Of a DNA stretch of 64,000 bases, positions 25,668 through 34,077 are shown piece by piece. The stretch comes from Kiritimatiellia bacterium (GTDB taxonomy: Bacteria; Verrucomicrobiota; Kiritimatiellia; RFP12; UBA1067): contig JAQUCE010000005.1 in assembly GCA_028686345.1 (NCBI GenBank), positions 1-64,000 of the forward strand, given 5' to 3'. The notes below the pieces were generated by a model. That model had not been told where the DNA came from. It saw nothing but the letters and a program-made list of their open reading frames with translations, and did not search any database. Within the stretch, counting starts at the first letter, position 1; each line of letters opens with the position of its first letter. A program made the position numbers and the translations under genes.

Positions 25668-27086
25668 TTATTTCACCTTGTTGTTCTCATAAAATTCAGC
25701 CAGTTTTTTCAAGCTTTCAGAGTCGCTCTCCGGCTGCGTTCCGGTTGCGGCGTTTTTGAGATAGATGTTGGTGGCAATTGATTGAACCTGGTTACCTGCC
25801 AGTGTCTGCAGGTCAATCGCAGGGGTGCGTATGTTCTCAGCGCGGGCGTTTTTGGCGTGATTGCCGCGATTTTCAGGGGCTGGCAGCGGTTGAACTTGCG
25901 CTGCGGCTGTTACCGCTGGCTGGCTGCTCTGTGTAACAACGGTTGCAGCAGGCAGGAGAGGCGTTGGGGGAGTGGTAACGGCTGGCAGCAATTTGTTGTC
26001 GGCGACCTGTGGCAGCTTGGCTATTTGCTGCGCCCTCTTTTTCTGTGCCAGATACTCCCGCCAGCGCTCATTGGCCTCAGCGTCTTTTTTCCGTTTTTCA
26101 GCGACCGCAACCTCCAGCGAGTTCACCTTGTGGCAGTAGTCGATAATGCCTGCGGCAATTTTTTCCGCGCAGGCACTCTGCCATGCGTGCTCCTTCATAC
26201 GCCGCGCTTCATCCCGGTTTGAGAGAAAGCCGCACTCAATCAGAGCTGCCGGACAGTGTGTCTCCCGCAGCACAAAAAAAGATTGGCGTTTGAGCCCGCG
26301 GTCAAAACTACTCTCCAGTCCGGTGAGTTGTTTGTGAATGGCATAGCCCAGCAGGTTGTTGTTGTAATCATTTTTGTTGCCGATCTGCCAGCCGCGCGGC
26401 GGGCTGCCCTCGGCGGTGCCGGGATATCCGCTCGGTGTCAGGATAAATGTCTCCACGCCGCAGGCATTGATGTTGGCGGCATGGTTGGCGTGGATGCTGA
26501 CAAAAAGATCTGCTTTTTCTTTGCGCGCAATTGCCGCGCGTTCGTTCAGGGAGAGCGTCTTATCGCTGTCGCGCGTGGCGCGCACCTTAAGTCCGTGGCT
26601 GCGCAGGATCTTGCCAACGCGTCGGGCCAACTCCAGCGTGATCTTCTTCTCATAGAGGTCACGACCAGGTGTAATCGCGCCTGAGTCATCGCCGCCATGC
26701 CCTGGGTCCAGCACGATCTTCAGCGGCTGCGGCTTGTCCGCGGGCTTTGCCTGCAGCATCAGGGCGATTAAATCCATATCAATCGCGGAGATCTTCCAGC
26801 CAGCGCCTGAAGCGCACAGTTCAGGCGCCACATTCAGCCAGACCGTCACACCATTGATCAGCACTCTGCGACTGTTGTTGTGAAAAATCAGCGTGCTGGT
26901 CTGGTTTGAAAAAATACAGGTTTCGGCGGTGACCACCGCATTGCTGGCGGCAAACTGCTCCTGTGCCTGTTCCAGTGTTCTCCACGAAAAATAGGGGTTG
27001 TTGGGCGCGGGGGTGGCGGCAGCGCACTGAGTTGCAAACAGTACGGGAGAGAGATAAAGGCAGAAGTTTTTCAAAAATTTGTCCAT
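25668..27086 (-). CDS. N-acetylmuramoyl-L-alanine amidase (Amidase_3)
   Basis: A 472-aa exported zinc amidase cutting the peptide stem from MurNAc in peptidoglycan. A signal peptide (MDKFLKNFCLYLSPVLFATQ) is followed by an N-terminal domain resembling the copper-amine-oxidase-N type (SRRVLINGVTVWLNVAP, ~70-110). The catalytic domain at ~145-345 has DPGHGGDDSG (Zn His), DLYEKKITLELA (Zn Glu), SIHANHAAN (Zn His) and ALIECGFLSN (catalytic Glu). A Lys/Glu helix and a low-complexity Pro/Thr/Ala tail follow. The ATG at 27134 is an alternative start that would add 16 residues before the signal peptide. Confidence 0.88.
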   Translation of the reverse strand: MDKFLKNFCLYLSPVLFATQCAAATPAPNNPYFSWRTLEQAQEQFAASNAVVTAETCIFSNQTSTLIFHNNSRRVLINGVTVWLNVAPELCASGAGWKISAIDMDLIALMLQAKPADKPQPLKIVLDPGHGGDDSGAITPGRDLYEKKITLELARRVGKILRSHGLKVRATRDSDKTLSLNERAAIARKEKADLFVSIHANHAANINACGVETFILTPSGYPGTAEGSPPRGWQIGNKNDYNNNLLGYAIHKQLTGLESSFDRGLKRQSFFVLRETHCPAALIECGFLSNRDEARRMKEHAWQSACAEKIAAGIIDYCHKVNSLEVAVAEKRKKDAEANERWREYLAQKKRAQQIAKLPQVADNKLLPAVTTPPTPLLPAATVVTQSSQPAVTAAAQVQPLPAPENRGNHAKNARAENIRTPAIDLQTLAGNQVQSIATNIYLKNAATGTQPESDSESLKKLAEFYENNKVK

Positions 27087-27374
27087 AGTCAATCGGGTTC
27101 TGGTCTGGAATTTAATACACCAAAGCTTGCGCATCCTGTTAGGAAGCTAAAGAAGAGTATCATAGCACACCTGTAATTCAGAATCCAGAGGTCATCGCAG
27201 AATTGCTGGCAGTATTGCCGGCAGTATTACCAGGATCATTTTTGCCGGTCAATTTTTGCCACAGAGTCACTGGGAGCGCCGACATCCCTGACGGCATCAG
27301 TAGCTTCACAAGGACAAATTGCCGACTCGTCTTCATCGGCTTCGCAACCTATGCCGCGGCAGGCAGGCGGTTAA

Positions 27375-27466
27375 CACAAAAAGCACGAAAAGGGTGCGCT
27401 TTGTAGGGGTTTCTCACAGAGGCTCAGAGAACCCAGAGCGCAAAGTATGTTACTCTGAGAACTCTG
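27375..27466. repeat. 92-bp repeat, inverted copy of 321-412
   Basis: Reverse-complemented, this reads cagagttctcagagtaacat ... ctctgtgagaaacccctaca, nearly identical to 321-412. Neither copy encodes anything recognised. Confidence 0.75.
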
Positions 27467-27602
27467 TGCCTTCCCCGTCAGGGCGTAGTTCCGTTTGCGG
27501 GACGAAGCCTGATGTGAGAGATAAAAAACGTGCAAAAAAACACGGAAATGAATGATAGCAGTACAAAGAGCCGTTACAGGGCTCGGGTTCTTAGACCCTT
27601 AA

Positions 27603-27641
27603 ACCCTTAGCGAAGGGCAAGATAATCATGTTGGTTCTTAA
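27603..27641. repeat. Dispersed repeat G, copy 2
   Basis: acccttagcgaagggcaaga followed by taatcatgttggttctta is a copy of the 20309 family, here not at a gene end. Confidence 0.6.
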
Positions 27642-27798
27642 AAACATGTTGTCGGTGGCTACTCCTAATCCCAACCCTTATCCCTTTCGACCAGCCACAG
27701 GCTCCCGTTGTTTGATTAGGATTGTTCGTATTACCGGCCCAACGGGTCGGATTCACCATAGCCATGGACAACGTCCCGGGTATCCGACCCCGCATTTA

Positions 27799-27870
27799 TG
27801 TGTCCTGAAAGGGCACCTCAACCACGATTTTGAGGTGACCTTTCAGGTCACAAATCTAATTTCTTACCTC
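27799..27870. repeat. 72-bp hairpin repeat, inverted copy of 4851-4922
   Basis: The stem tgtcctgaaagggcacctca / tgaggtgacctttcaggtca is the reverse complement of 4851-4922 with few differences. It ends 16 nt beyond the nrdJ stop and might serve as a transcript end, although there is no U-run. Confidence 0.75.
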
Positions 27871-27885
27871 AAAAAACCGAACTCC

Positions 27886-30135
27886 CTAAAAAAGCTCGCA
27901 GTTGCCGCCAGCACAGGCAATCGTCTCGGCCACTGTGGTGTTGTCCTGCCGCTCAATGAGCTGCGTGTAGTCAACCGGCGCGTGGGTGCGGGTTAAATCC
28001 TCCCACATCTTGCAGGTGCTGATGCGCTTGAGACAGCGGGTCATTTTGAGCGCGTCTTTTTTGAAATAATTCTCCGCGAACTTATGCGCACGGCGCACCC
28101 AGTCGAGCTTCTCCAGACGGACTGTTTCAATCGCCTCATAGACGCGCATGGGATAAGTTTTGGCTGTTGCCAGCTCCAGATTCTCACCGCGTCCCAGGAC
28201 ACAATCGCAGGCTGCCCACAGGTTGTCATCAAAGGCGTGCTGCCCATCAACAATCAGCCCTGAAGCCAGAATAGCGCCGACTCCGTAGATTTTAACAATC
28301 GTGGCCGCGTCCAGCACCTCGCAGAACGGGGCCTGCGGATAGTCGAGGTCGCCGCCGTCGGGCAGCAGGGAGATGCCGGCGAACGCGTGGCGGTTGGCAT
28401 AGATGTACTCTTCAACATCATCCCACTCATCATCCTTGACCGAGATGGTGTTGGAGACATTGTGGCTGAGCCAGGGCTCGGCGCACAGCTCCACCTGCTT
28501 GCCGGCGTCAATCCAGTTCTCTTTTGTAAGCTTAACCTTTTCCAGCAGATCAGTTGCGCACAGGTCGCTTTTAATCAGCGCATCCGGCTGCGCTTTGATG
28601 CAGAATGTGAGCACCACATCGGTGCCGTTCGGATTCCAAACCGATTTTTCAACGGCTTTCGGGTTCTGGCCTTTAAAAAAGTCAACCAACAGCTCATCTT
28701 CATTGGCCTGGGCACGGCGCAGATAGCGCTTGGCGTGGTGGGGGTGGATCCCGGAGGATGTTCCCAGAATCGAGCTGGTGGTGCCGGCCGGCTTGACGCA
28801 GGTTGCCCGCGCGGCCGGGTTGATCCCGATCCGCTGCGCCACCTCGGCGTTGATTTTAATGATGTGTTTGGCCATGGCGCGCTGCAGCTCAGGGTCAAAG
28901 GCGATCTTCGGGTGCTCCATCATGCCGGTCATGGAGATGCCAAGCAGCGCTTCACGCTTGGCGATGCGGGTGCTGACCTCGCCCAGATATTCAAACTCGG
29001 TGTAATCAGCTTGCAGGGTTCCGAGAATGGCGGCCACCTCGCACGCCTCTTTAAACTTCTCCGGGCTGTCAACAAGGCCCATATTGATCTCGCAGAGGTT
29101 GCAGAAGGCGAAACCGGATTGGCCGTCAATCTGCGGATAGAGGCCAATCTCAACGCAGGGGTTGAAGGTCATCTCCAGGCTGTCGGTCCAGACAAAGCCC
29201 GGCTCGCCAAACTCCTTGACCGAGTGCATCAGCTCTGTGAATTGGGCGCGCGAGGTGGTGTCACGCAGCAGAATGGCCGAGTTGTTGGAACGTGCGCGCT
29301 GCGGGTTTTCGTTGAACCAGTTGCCGGTTTTTGATTTGGCCATCAGCTCGTCGTCAGGCGAAAAAAGACAGATTGTCGCGCTGCGGCGCACCCCGCCTGA
29401 GAGCACAGCGTCAGAGGCGTGCATCAGGATGTCATAGGCATCCAGTGAGCGCAGTCGCTCCTGGCCGTCAGCCACGCAGCGCTCCAGCAGATCGGTGATC
29501 AGCGCCAGGCTGCGCTTGAGCGGCTCCGGGCCGGGTGCGCGCCCCATGCCTGAGGAGATCGGGCGTCCTTTGGGGCGAATCAGCGAGAAATCAAAGTTGA
29601 CCCGCTTGCCGGCAAACTCGGGAAAGGGGTGGTCAGAGGTGAAGTAGCAGGAGAGCAGAACGCCGAGCGAGTCGCCCCACCCCTCGATTGTGTCAGGTAT
29701 CACAAAGGTCTCGAGCGCGCCGGTGGCCGCGGCGATGCCGGGCAGTTTCGCAACATGATGTTTTTGCACTGAGAAGCCCACCCCGCAGCCGCAGAGCAGC
29801 AGCCAGAGAGCCTCCTGGAAGAAACGGGCCCGGTCGCAGTAGGAGGTGGTGCAGTTATAAATGCGGGCGTTTTTTCTCAGTATGGGCTCGCCGCCGAACT
29901 GCATTGCGCGCTGGCTGCCGAGCACCATACGTTTCTTGATCGCGCCCTCGCAGCGCTCCAGCAGATCATCCACGTTGATGTTTTTGGCGTTAAAGTGGGT
30001 GCGGTGCATTTCAATTACGCGTTCAACCGCCTCGTCAAAGGTTTCACGCCGCATTTTCTCGGGGATATAGCGGCTGTATTTAGATGTAAAAACATAGTTC
30101 TGCAGTGATTCTGTACTCATATTCAAAAAATCCAT
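27886..30135 (-). CDS. nrdJ: Adenosylcobalamin-dependent (class II) ribonucleotide reductase, monomeric type
   Basis: A 749-aa enzyme reducing ribonucleotides to deoxyribonucleotides with vitamin B12 radical chemistry. The length and N-terminus (MVLGSQRAMQFGG, IYNCTTSYCD) match the Lactobacillus leichmannii-type monomeric reductase. All five cysteines expected from that family are visible: the first redox Cys in YNCTTS, the thiyl Cys in FNPCVEIGLYP, the second redox Cys in FCNLCEINM, and the C-terminal shuttle pair CAGGNC ten residues from the end. Two NrdR-like boxes lie 45-92 nt upstream. It works without oxygen dependence, useful for an organism facing changing oxygen. The start could also be the ATG five codons later; neither has a clear ribosome site. 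Confidence 0.92.
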   Translation of the reverse strand: MDFLNMSTESLQNYVFTSKYSRYIPEKMRRETFDEAVERVIEMHRTHFNAKNINVDDLLERCEGAIKKRMVLGSQRAMQFGGEPILRKNARIYNCTTSYCDRARFFQEALWLLLCGCGVGFSVQKHHVAKLPGIAAATGALETFVIPDTIEGWGDSLGVLLSCYFTSDHPFPEFAGKRVNFDFSLIRPKGRPISSGMGRAPGPEPLKRSLALITDLLERCVADGQERLRSLDAYDILMHASDAVLSGGVRRSATICLFSPDDELMAKSKTGNWFNENPQRARSNNSAILLRDTTSRAQFTELMHSVKEFGEPGFVWTDSLEMTFNPCVEIGLYPQIDGQSGFAFCNLCEINMGLVDSPEKFKEACEVAAILGTLQADYTEFEYLGEVSTRIAKREALLGISMTGMMEHPKIAFDPELQRAMAKHIIKINAEVAQRIGINPAARATCVKPAGTTSSILGTSSGIHPHHAKRYLRRAQANEDELLVDFFKGQNPKAVEKSVWNPNGTDVVLTFCIKAQPDALIKSDLCATDLLEKVKLTKENWIDAGKQVELCAEPWLSHNVSNTISVKDDEWDDVEEYIYANRHAFAGISLLPDGGDLDYPQAPFCEVLDAATIVKIYGVGAILASGLIVDGQHAFDDNLWAACDCVLGRGENLELATAKTYPMRVYEAIETVRLEKLDWVRRAHKFAENYFKKDALKMTRCLKRISTCKMWEDLTRTHAPVDYTQLIERQDNTTVAETIACAGGNCELF

Positions 30136-30179
30136 TAGTAAATTTATATCTCAAAAGCGGAAAAAGGGCTTTCAGCAAG

Positions 30180-30195
30180 CGACTATATATAGTGG
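30180..30195 (-). promoter_or_regulatory. NrdR-box-like operator 2 (proximal)
   Basis: On the gene strand CCACTATATATAGTCG matches the published NrdR consensus (aCaCwAtATaTwGtgt) at about 13 of 16 positions. It starts exactly 32 bp (three DNA turns) after the distal box, the arrangement known for NrdR repressor sites. The nrdR gene itself is not in the window. Confidence 0.65.
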
Positions 30196-30211
30196 TTGTT
30201 GCGGTGATTGT

Positions 30212-30227
30212 CCACTATATTTTGTAT
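30212..30227 (-). promoter_or_regulatory. NrdR-box-like operator 1 (distal)
   Basis: On the gene strand ATACAAAATATAGTGG matches the NrdR consensus at about 13 of 16 positions. It contains TATAGT, which could be the -10 hexamer, so repressor binding would block the promoter. Confidence 0.6.
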
Positions 30228-30436
30228 TTTTTGTGTAAGTTGTTGTAAATCAAGGATGCTTTTGTTGTAGGTTTAACGGAGTTTAGATGTTGGGTTTTTG
30301 GGTTTCCAGCATGTTCCCAATCGTCCGCCATGCGGGCAACCGCGGGTAACACGCGAATGATCAGCAGGGTACGCAAAAACGCAGCTCCGATTTCCAATCG
30401 GAGATCTCCGGTTGCAAACCGGAGCTCCGCAAAATA
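30228..30436. repeat. Spacer with palindromic repeat C2
   Basis: At 30381-30427 the sequence agctccgatttccaatcgga and tctccggttgcaaaccggagct form two adjacent small palindromes, family C. No gene is seen. Confidence 0.6.
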
Positions 30437-32290
30437 TCACCTGATTGGTTCCAATCGCAAGGCATGACCGCCGTTGGCTGCCATCTCGGCTGTGATGACG
30501 CTGGTAGAGTCGACCACTTGCTTTTCGCATTTGACGCTTGTCCGCTCCGAGCCATCCGGTGCTCCGTCACTGTAAATAAAAGCCGTGTATTTTTGTTGAG
30601 GTTTGAGAAATGTGAGCGGGATCTTCAGTTCACGGCGCTCGAGGGCGTTGATGGAGCCCACAAACCACTCTTCGCCTGCACGACGCGCGATGGTTGCATA
30701 GGCCCCGATTTGGGCGTTAATCACCTTGGTGTCATCCCAGGTGGTTGGTGTCCGACGCCAGAAATCCAGCTCAGGCTCATTTTTAAAAGCCGATGGGCGG
30801 TCATACCAGAAAAGGAATTGCCAGGGGCTGTAGGTGACAGCTGTCAGCGCCAACTGATGTGCACGCGTGTTTTGAACGCGTCCGTTGTACCAGCAGGGGG
30901 TGTAGTCGCCTGCGCCGCAGAGATAACGGGTGAAGGGAAGCGCGCAGTTATGCTCAGCAGGGGGCATCTCTTCATTGCCGGCAATGCCTTCCACTGTCAT
31001 GAGGTTGGGGTAGGTGCGTTGATTACCGGTCATCCGGTATTCATCGTGAATGTCGATCATCATCTCAGCTTCAGCGGCTTTGCGGATGGCCTCGTGCAGC
31101 CAGGTGGTCCACACTTGACTGCCCACATTGACAAACCCGTACTTCATGCCGACAATGCCCCATTTTTTATAGAGCAGCAGAATTTCATCCAGCCGCGCTT
31201 CAAGCTGGTGCCGGTTGACATAGAGAATCACGCCAATCCCGTTTTTCTTGCCATACTCAATCACAGCCGGCAGATCCAGCGGTCCCTTGGAGCGCTTGGG
31301 GTCAAGTGTTACAGTTCGCGCATCGGATGCTGCATCATATTCGTGGCCATACCAGCCGGCGTCAAATTCAACATACTGCAGATTCATCTCTTTCGCAAAA
31401 TCAACGCACTCCATGCCGCCTTGAGTTGTGAGTGTGGTCTCGCGGATAACCTTGCCTGGTTTGATCCAGCTGGTATCTTTTATTTTACAGGGTTCATTCA
31501 GGTTCAGCAGCAAGTCGTTGTTTTCCAGCAGTGCGCCGGCATGGTCGGCCACCATTACAAAACGCCAGGGGCTTTGATCCGGCAGGCTCAGCTCAACCGC
31601 TGAGTCCAACTGCGCGCACAGGGTGTTGGCTTTGCCGGGCATGGGCCGGTATTTCATGCGGGCAAAGGTGAAAAGGGCGGCCTCTCCAATGGCCAGCACC
31701 ACGCCATCCTGCATTTCAACCGTTAGCGGACGTTCACACTTTGGCTTAATCTGGCTGATGGTTGCAGGTTTATACTGCCCTTGAGCGTGATAGACCGGCC
31801 ATGCGCGGTGGTCGCCGGTGAACGTATATTCAGTCAGCTCCTGATTGATTTTCAGGGTGGCGCGGGGCTGTTGAGGGAAGATATAACGAAAGGCAAACCC
31901 TTGGTCATAGGCACGGCACTCAAGGCGCATAACAAGATCATCGCAGCGTTGGTTGAGAAGATTGAGGTTAAGGGCGTTGTAGTTATCGATAATGACTGCA
32001 CGTTCGCCGTAAACCGGCTTCCAGCTTTTGTTTTCATGATGGCGGGATTGACTGGTCAGTGAAAAACCATGGCTGAGCTCCTGGCCATCATTGATGTTAA
32101 ATCCCATGCGGGAGTCGAGGATAACTGGTTTGCCCCTGTAGTTGACATGGTAGGTTAAACCGCCACTCTCTGAAATGGCAACCACAGCGGTGATACTCCT
32201 GTCAGGCGACTCCAACGTAAATTGGTCTGCAAGCAGGTTGAAGCTCAGCAGCGCAAGCTGCACTATTAAAGTAAATCTGCAAAATTTCAT
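30437..32290 (-). CDS. Secreted GH97 glycoside hydrolase (SusB-like)
   Basis: A 617-aa exported alpha-glycosidase. A signal peptide (MKFCRFTLIVQLALLSFNLL) precedes the GH97 N-domain (LESPDRSITAVVAISESGGL, ~25-265), the TIM barrel (YVEFDAGWYGHEYD, GIVGMKYGFVNVGSQ, MMIDIHDEYRMTG, NLMTVEGIAGNEE) and a C-terminal beta domain. Retaining GH97 enzymes carry a nucleophile Asp on the strand that here reads MKYGF (Gly ~385), whereas glutamates like those of inverting SusB-type enzymes are kept (~417, ~434, ~440). This points to the inverting alpha-glucosidase subgroup, by family knowledge. A TATAAT lies at 32307-32312 on the minus strand with a weak -35 (TTCACA, 15-nt spacing). Confidence 0.88.
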   Translation of the reverse strand: MKFCRFTLIVQLALLSFNLLADQFTLESPDRSITAVVAISESGGLTYHVNYRGKPVILDSRMGFNINDGQELSHGFSLTSQSRHHENKSWKPVYGERAVIIDNYNALNLNLLNQRCDDLVMRLECRAYDQGFAFRYIFPQQPRATLKINQELTEYTFTGDHRAWPVYHAQGQYKPATISQIKPKCERPLTVEMQDGVVLAIGEAALFTFARMKYRPMPGKANTLCAQLDSAVELSLPDQSPWRFVMVADHAGALLENNDLLLNLNEPCKIKDTSWIKPGKVIRETTLTTQGGMECVDFAKEMNLQYVEFDAGWYGHEYDAASDARTVTLDPKRSKGPLDLPAVIEYGKKNGIGVILYVNRHQLEARLDEILLLYKKWGIVGMKYGFVNVGSQVWTTWLHEAIRKAAEAEMMIDIHDEYRMTGNQRTYPNLMTVEGIAGNEEMPPAEHNCALPFTRYLCGAGDYTPCWYNGRVQNTRAHQLALTAVTYSPWQFLFWYDRPSAFKNEPELDFWRRTPTTWDDTKVINAQIGAYATIARRAGEEWFVGSINALERRELKIPLTFLKPQQKYTAFIYSDGAPDGSERTSVKCEKQVVDSTSVITAEMAANGGHALRLEPIR

Positions 32291-32448
32291 ATCAATCTCC
32301 TGTTAAATTATAACACATCTTCCGGGTTGTGAATCGGGCGGCTAAAATTATCTGAATGGGATATAATAGCAAAAGTTTTCCTTAATTTCTTGTTTTTTAC
32401 GGCAGGAGTTGAGAGAATAACCATTAGTCAAATCTAAGGGAGATCAAG

Positions 32449-33603
32449 ATGAGCAAATTCAAGACGCATGTGGTCATTTTATCGGATCAGGTTTTGCCGA
32501 ATGTTCTGCCGGTTCTGGATTATACCACCGCGCCGGAGTTGGTTATTATCTGCGAAAACGACGCAATGCACAACCGGGGTCTGGGCACGCGGATGATCAG
32601 GTTTCTGGAGACAAAAAACATACGCGGTGAGCTTTTCAGAGTCGGAGGCGGCTCTGATTTCAAGGAGCTGCAGAAAAGATTTCAGGAGTTGGCCACACGT
32701 CTGGGTTCCCGCGCCGCTGAGGTCGCGGTCAATCTTTCCGGGGGTAATAAGCTGATGTCGTGCGTTGCGCAGAATGTTTTTGCAGGCAAACGATTCACCT
32801 GTTTCTATGGTTTACCGGCACAGGGCGAGCTGGTGGAGTTAAGCGGCGGGCTGGCTCAGTTTCATCAGTTGCGCGATAAGCTGAAACTGACAGACTTCTT
32901 TAAGGTTCATGGCTACACAGTGCTTGCCAAGCGCGAGAAGAACCTCAAGCTGATCAGCGGTTCGCATGCTTTGTGCCGGGATATTTTAGCGGATTTCAGT
33001 AAGTACGGGAGACACATCGCCTACCTCAACCGACTGGCAGCCGGCGCGGAAAATCACTTCTCTTTAAAGGCGAAAGCCAATATAACCCCGGACGAGGCTC
33101 CGCTCTTTGAGCTTTTTGCCAGGCACGGATTTATCTCCAAGTTTGATGATGGGATGGTTGAGTTTGTCAGCGATGAGGACCGCGGCTTTTGCAAGGGTGG
33201 TTGGCTGGAGGACTATCTGCATCAGACGCTTAAAAGTATTCATAAAGAGGTCGTGTTGCAGGACTTCGCGACTTCGGTTGAGATCGAAGGTGAGTCTGGC
33301 CGGCGGAGTGAACTGGACGCGGCCTTTCTCTTCAAGAACAAACTTTACATTGTTGAGGCAAACACCTCTCCTGTGCATGACCGGGGCGCCAGCCTGCTTC
33401 ACCGGCTGGATACCCTCAAGGATTTTGCCGGAACATACACCTTTTCAATCCTGATTGCGCTGAGGGGCGCGCAGAATTTTGACCGCCGACGTGCGCAAGA
33501 TCAGGGTGTGCATCTGATCCAGAGCACGGAGATCAATGATCTCGAGAGTCGCATCAGAGCTGTGATCGGCGCCCCTGTGCAGAAACCAACGGATAGCCGC
33601 TAA
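32449..33603 (+). CDS. Stand-alone CARF + PD-(D/E)xK protein, Card1/Can2-like (DUF1887)
   Basis: A 384-aa protein whose two halves match the Card1/Can2 family of type III CRISPR ancillary nucleases, which are switched on by cyclic oligoadenylate. The N-terminal ~150 residues are CARF-like: HVVILSDQVLPNVLPVL as the first strand and AVNLSGGNKLMS (~93-104) as the nucleotide-loop motif. The C-terminal nuclease-like part has GGWLEDYLHQTL (~250-261), SELDAAFLF with Asp ~290, and YIVEANTSP with Glu ~303. The normal motif is E-x-K; here residue ~305 is Asn, so activity may be lost or altered. A clear AAGGGAG site precedes the ATG. No cas10, csm, cas1/2 or CRISPR array is in the 64 kb. Confidence 0.75.
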   Translation: MSKFKTHVVILSDQVLPNVLPVLDYTTAPELVIICENDAMHNRGLGTRMIRFLETKNIRGELFRVGGGSDFKELQKRFQELATRLGSRAAEVAVNLSGGNKLMSCVAQNVFAGKRFTCFYGLPAQGELVELSGGLAQFHQLRDKLKLTDFFKVHGYTVLAKREKNLKLISGSHALCRDILADFSKYGRHIAYLNRLAAGAENHFSLKAKANITPDEAPLFELFARHGFISKFDDGMVEFVSDEDRGFCKGGWLEDYLHQTLKSIHKEVVLQDFATSVEIEGESGRRSELDAAFLFKNKLYIVEANTSPVHDRGASLLHRLDTLKDFAGTYTFSILIALRGAQNFDRRRAQDQGVHLIQSTEINDLESRIRAVIGAPVQKPTDSR

Positions 33604-34077
33604 AGCAGCTAGTCGCCGCAACCAAAAAATACTGTGTGATGTGCGGAAGCTTGAGGAACTTCATTGTAGGTACGATTTCCAATCGGACATATCCGGTTGG
33701 AAACCGGAGCTGCTGAGGCCGGCTACGCCTCCGATTGACGATAGCGGCGACGATGCTGGTTGACGATTTTCACGCATGATCCCAATCGTCCGCCAACATC
33801 GTCGCACAGCATCGTCGACCGCACCGGTAGGGCACGGCCTCCACCGCGCCCGCGAACGACCTTGCGGCGCAAGCGTAAACGTTGTGAAGTATATCCGCTG
33901 ATATGCCCCGCTGGTTTAGTCAACAACGCTATGCGTTGCATAGAAAAGATGGAAGTTCTTTTTTTTGCGCCTTTTGCGGCTATTCCTTTTTTCCTTTGCT
34001 TCGTTATGTTTAGCCGCAAAAAAACGCAAAAGTCGCAAAATCTTTCGCAAACACGATAGGATTTAAGAAAAGAGGTA
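33604..34077. repeat. Repeat cluster C3 + B4
   Basis: Family C lies at 33666-33713 (tacgatttccaatcggacat...ggaaaccggagctgc). Family B lies at 33735-33820 as facing arms. The stretch 33792-33881 (gtaggg cacggcctccaccgcgc) is shared almost base for base with 40686-40775. The ORFs reading LCDDVGGRLGS in several places are translations of family B, not genes. No gene is supported. Confidence 0.7.

Larger units (their letters stand above)
27087..27885. other. 0.8-kb gene-free repeat region
   Basis: It contains an isolated half of the 4124 palindrome (~27265-27300), the inverted copy of 321-412 (27375-27466), repeat G (27603-27641) and the hairpin repeat paired with 4851-4922 (27799-27870). Short ORFs here have no recognisable product. 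Confidence 0.65.

Noticed and set aside
30136-30436. Cobalamin riboswitch upstream of the B12-dependent nrdJ
   Set aside because: No B12-box-like sequence or long structured leader was found; the spacer holds NrdR-like boxes and repeats.
33723-34019. Recurrent ORFs reading LCDDVGGRLGS / QHRRRYRQ at several places
   Set aside because: They are translations of dispersed repeat family B, on either strand, without ribosome sites or conserved length.
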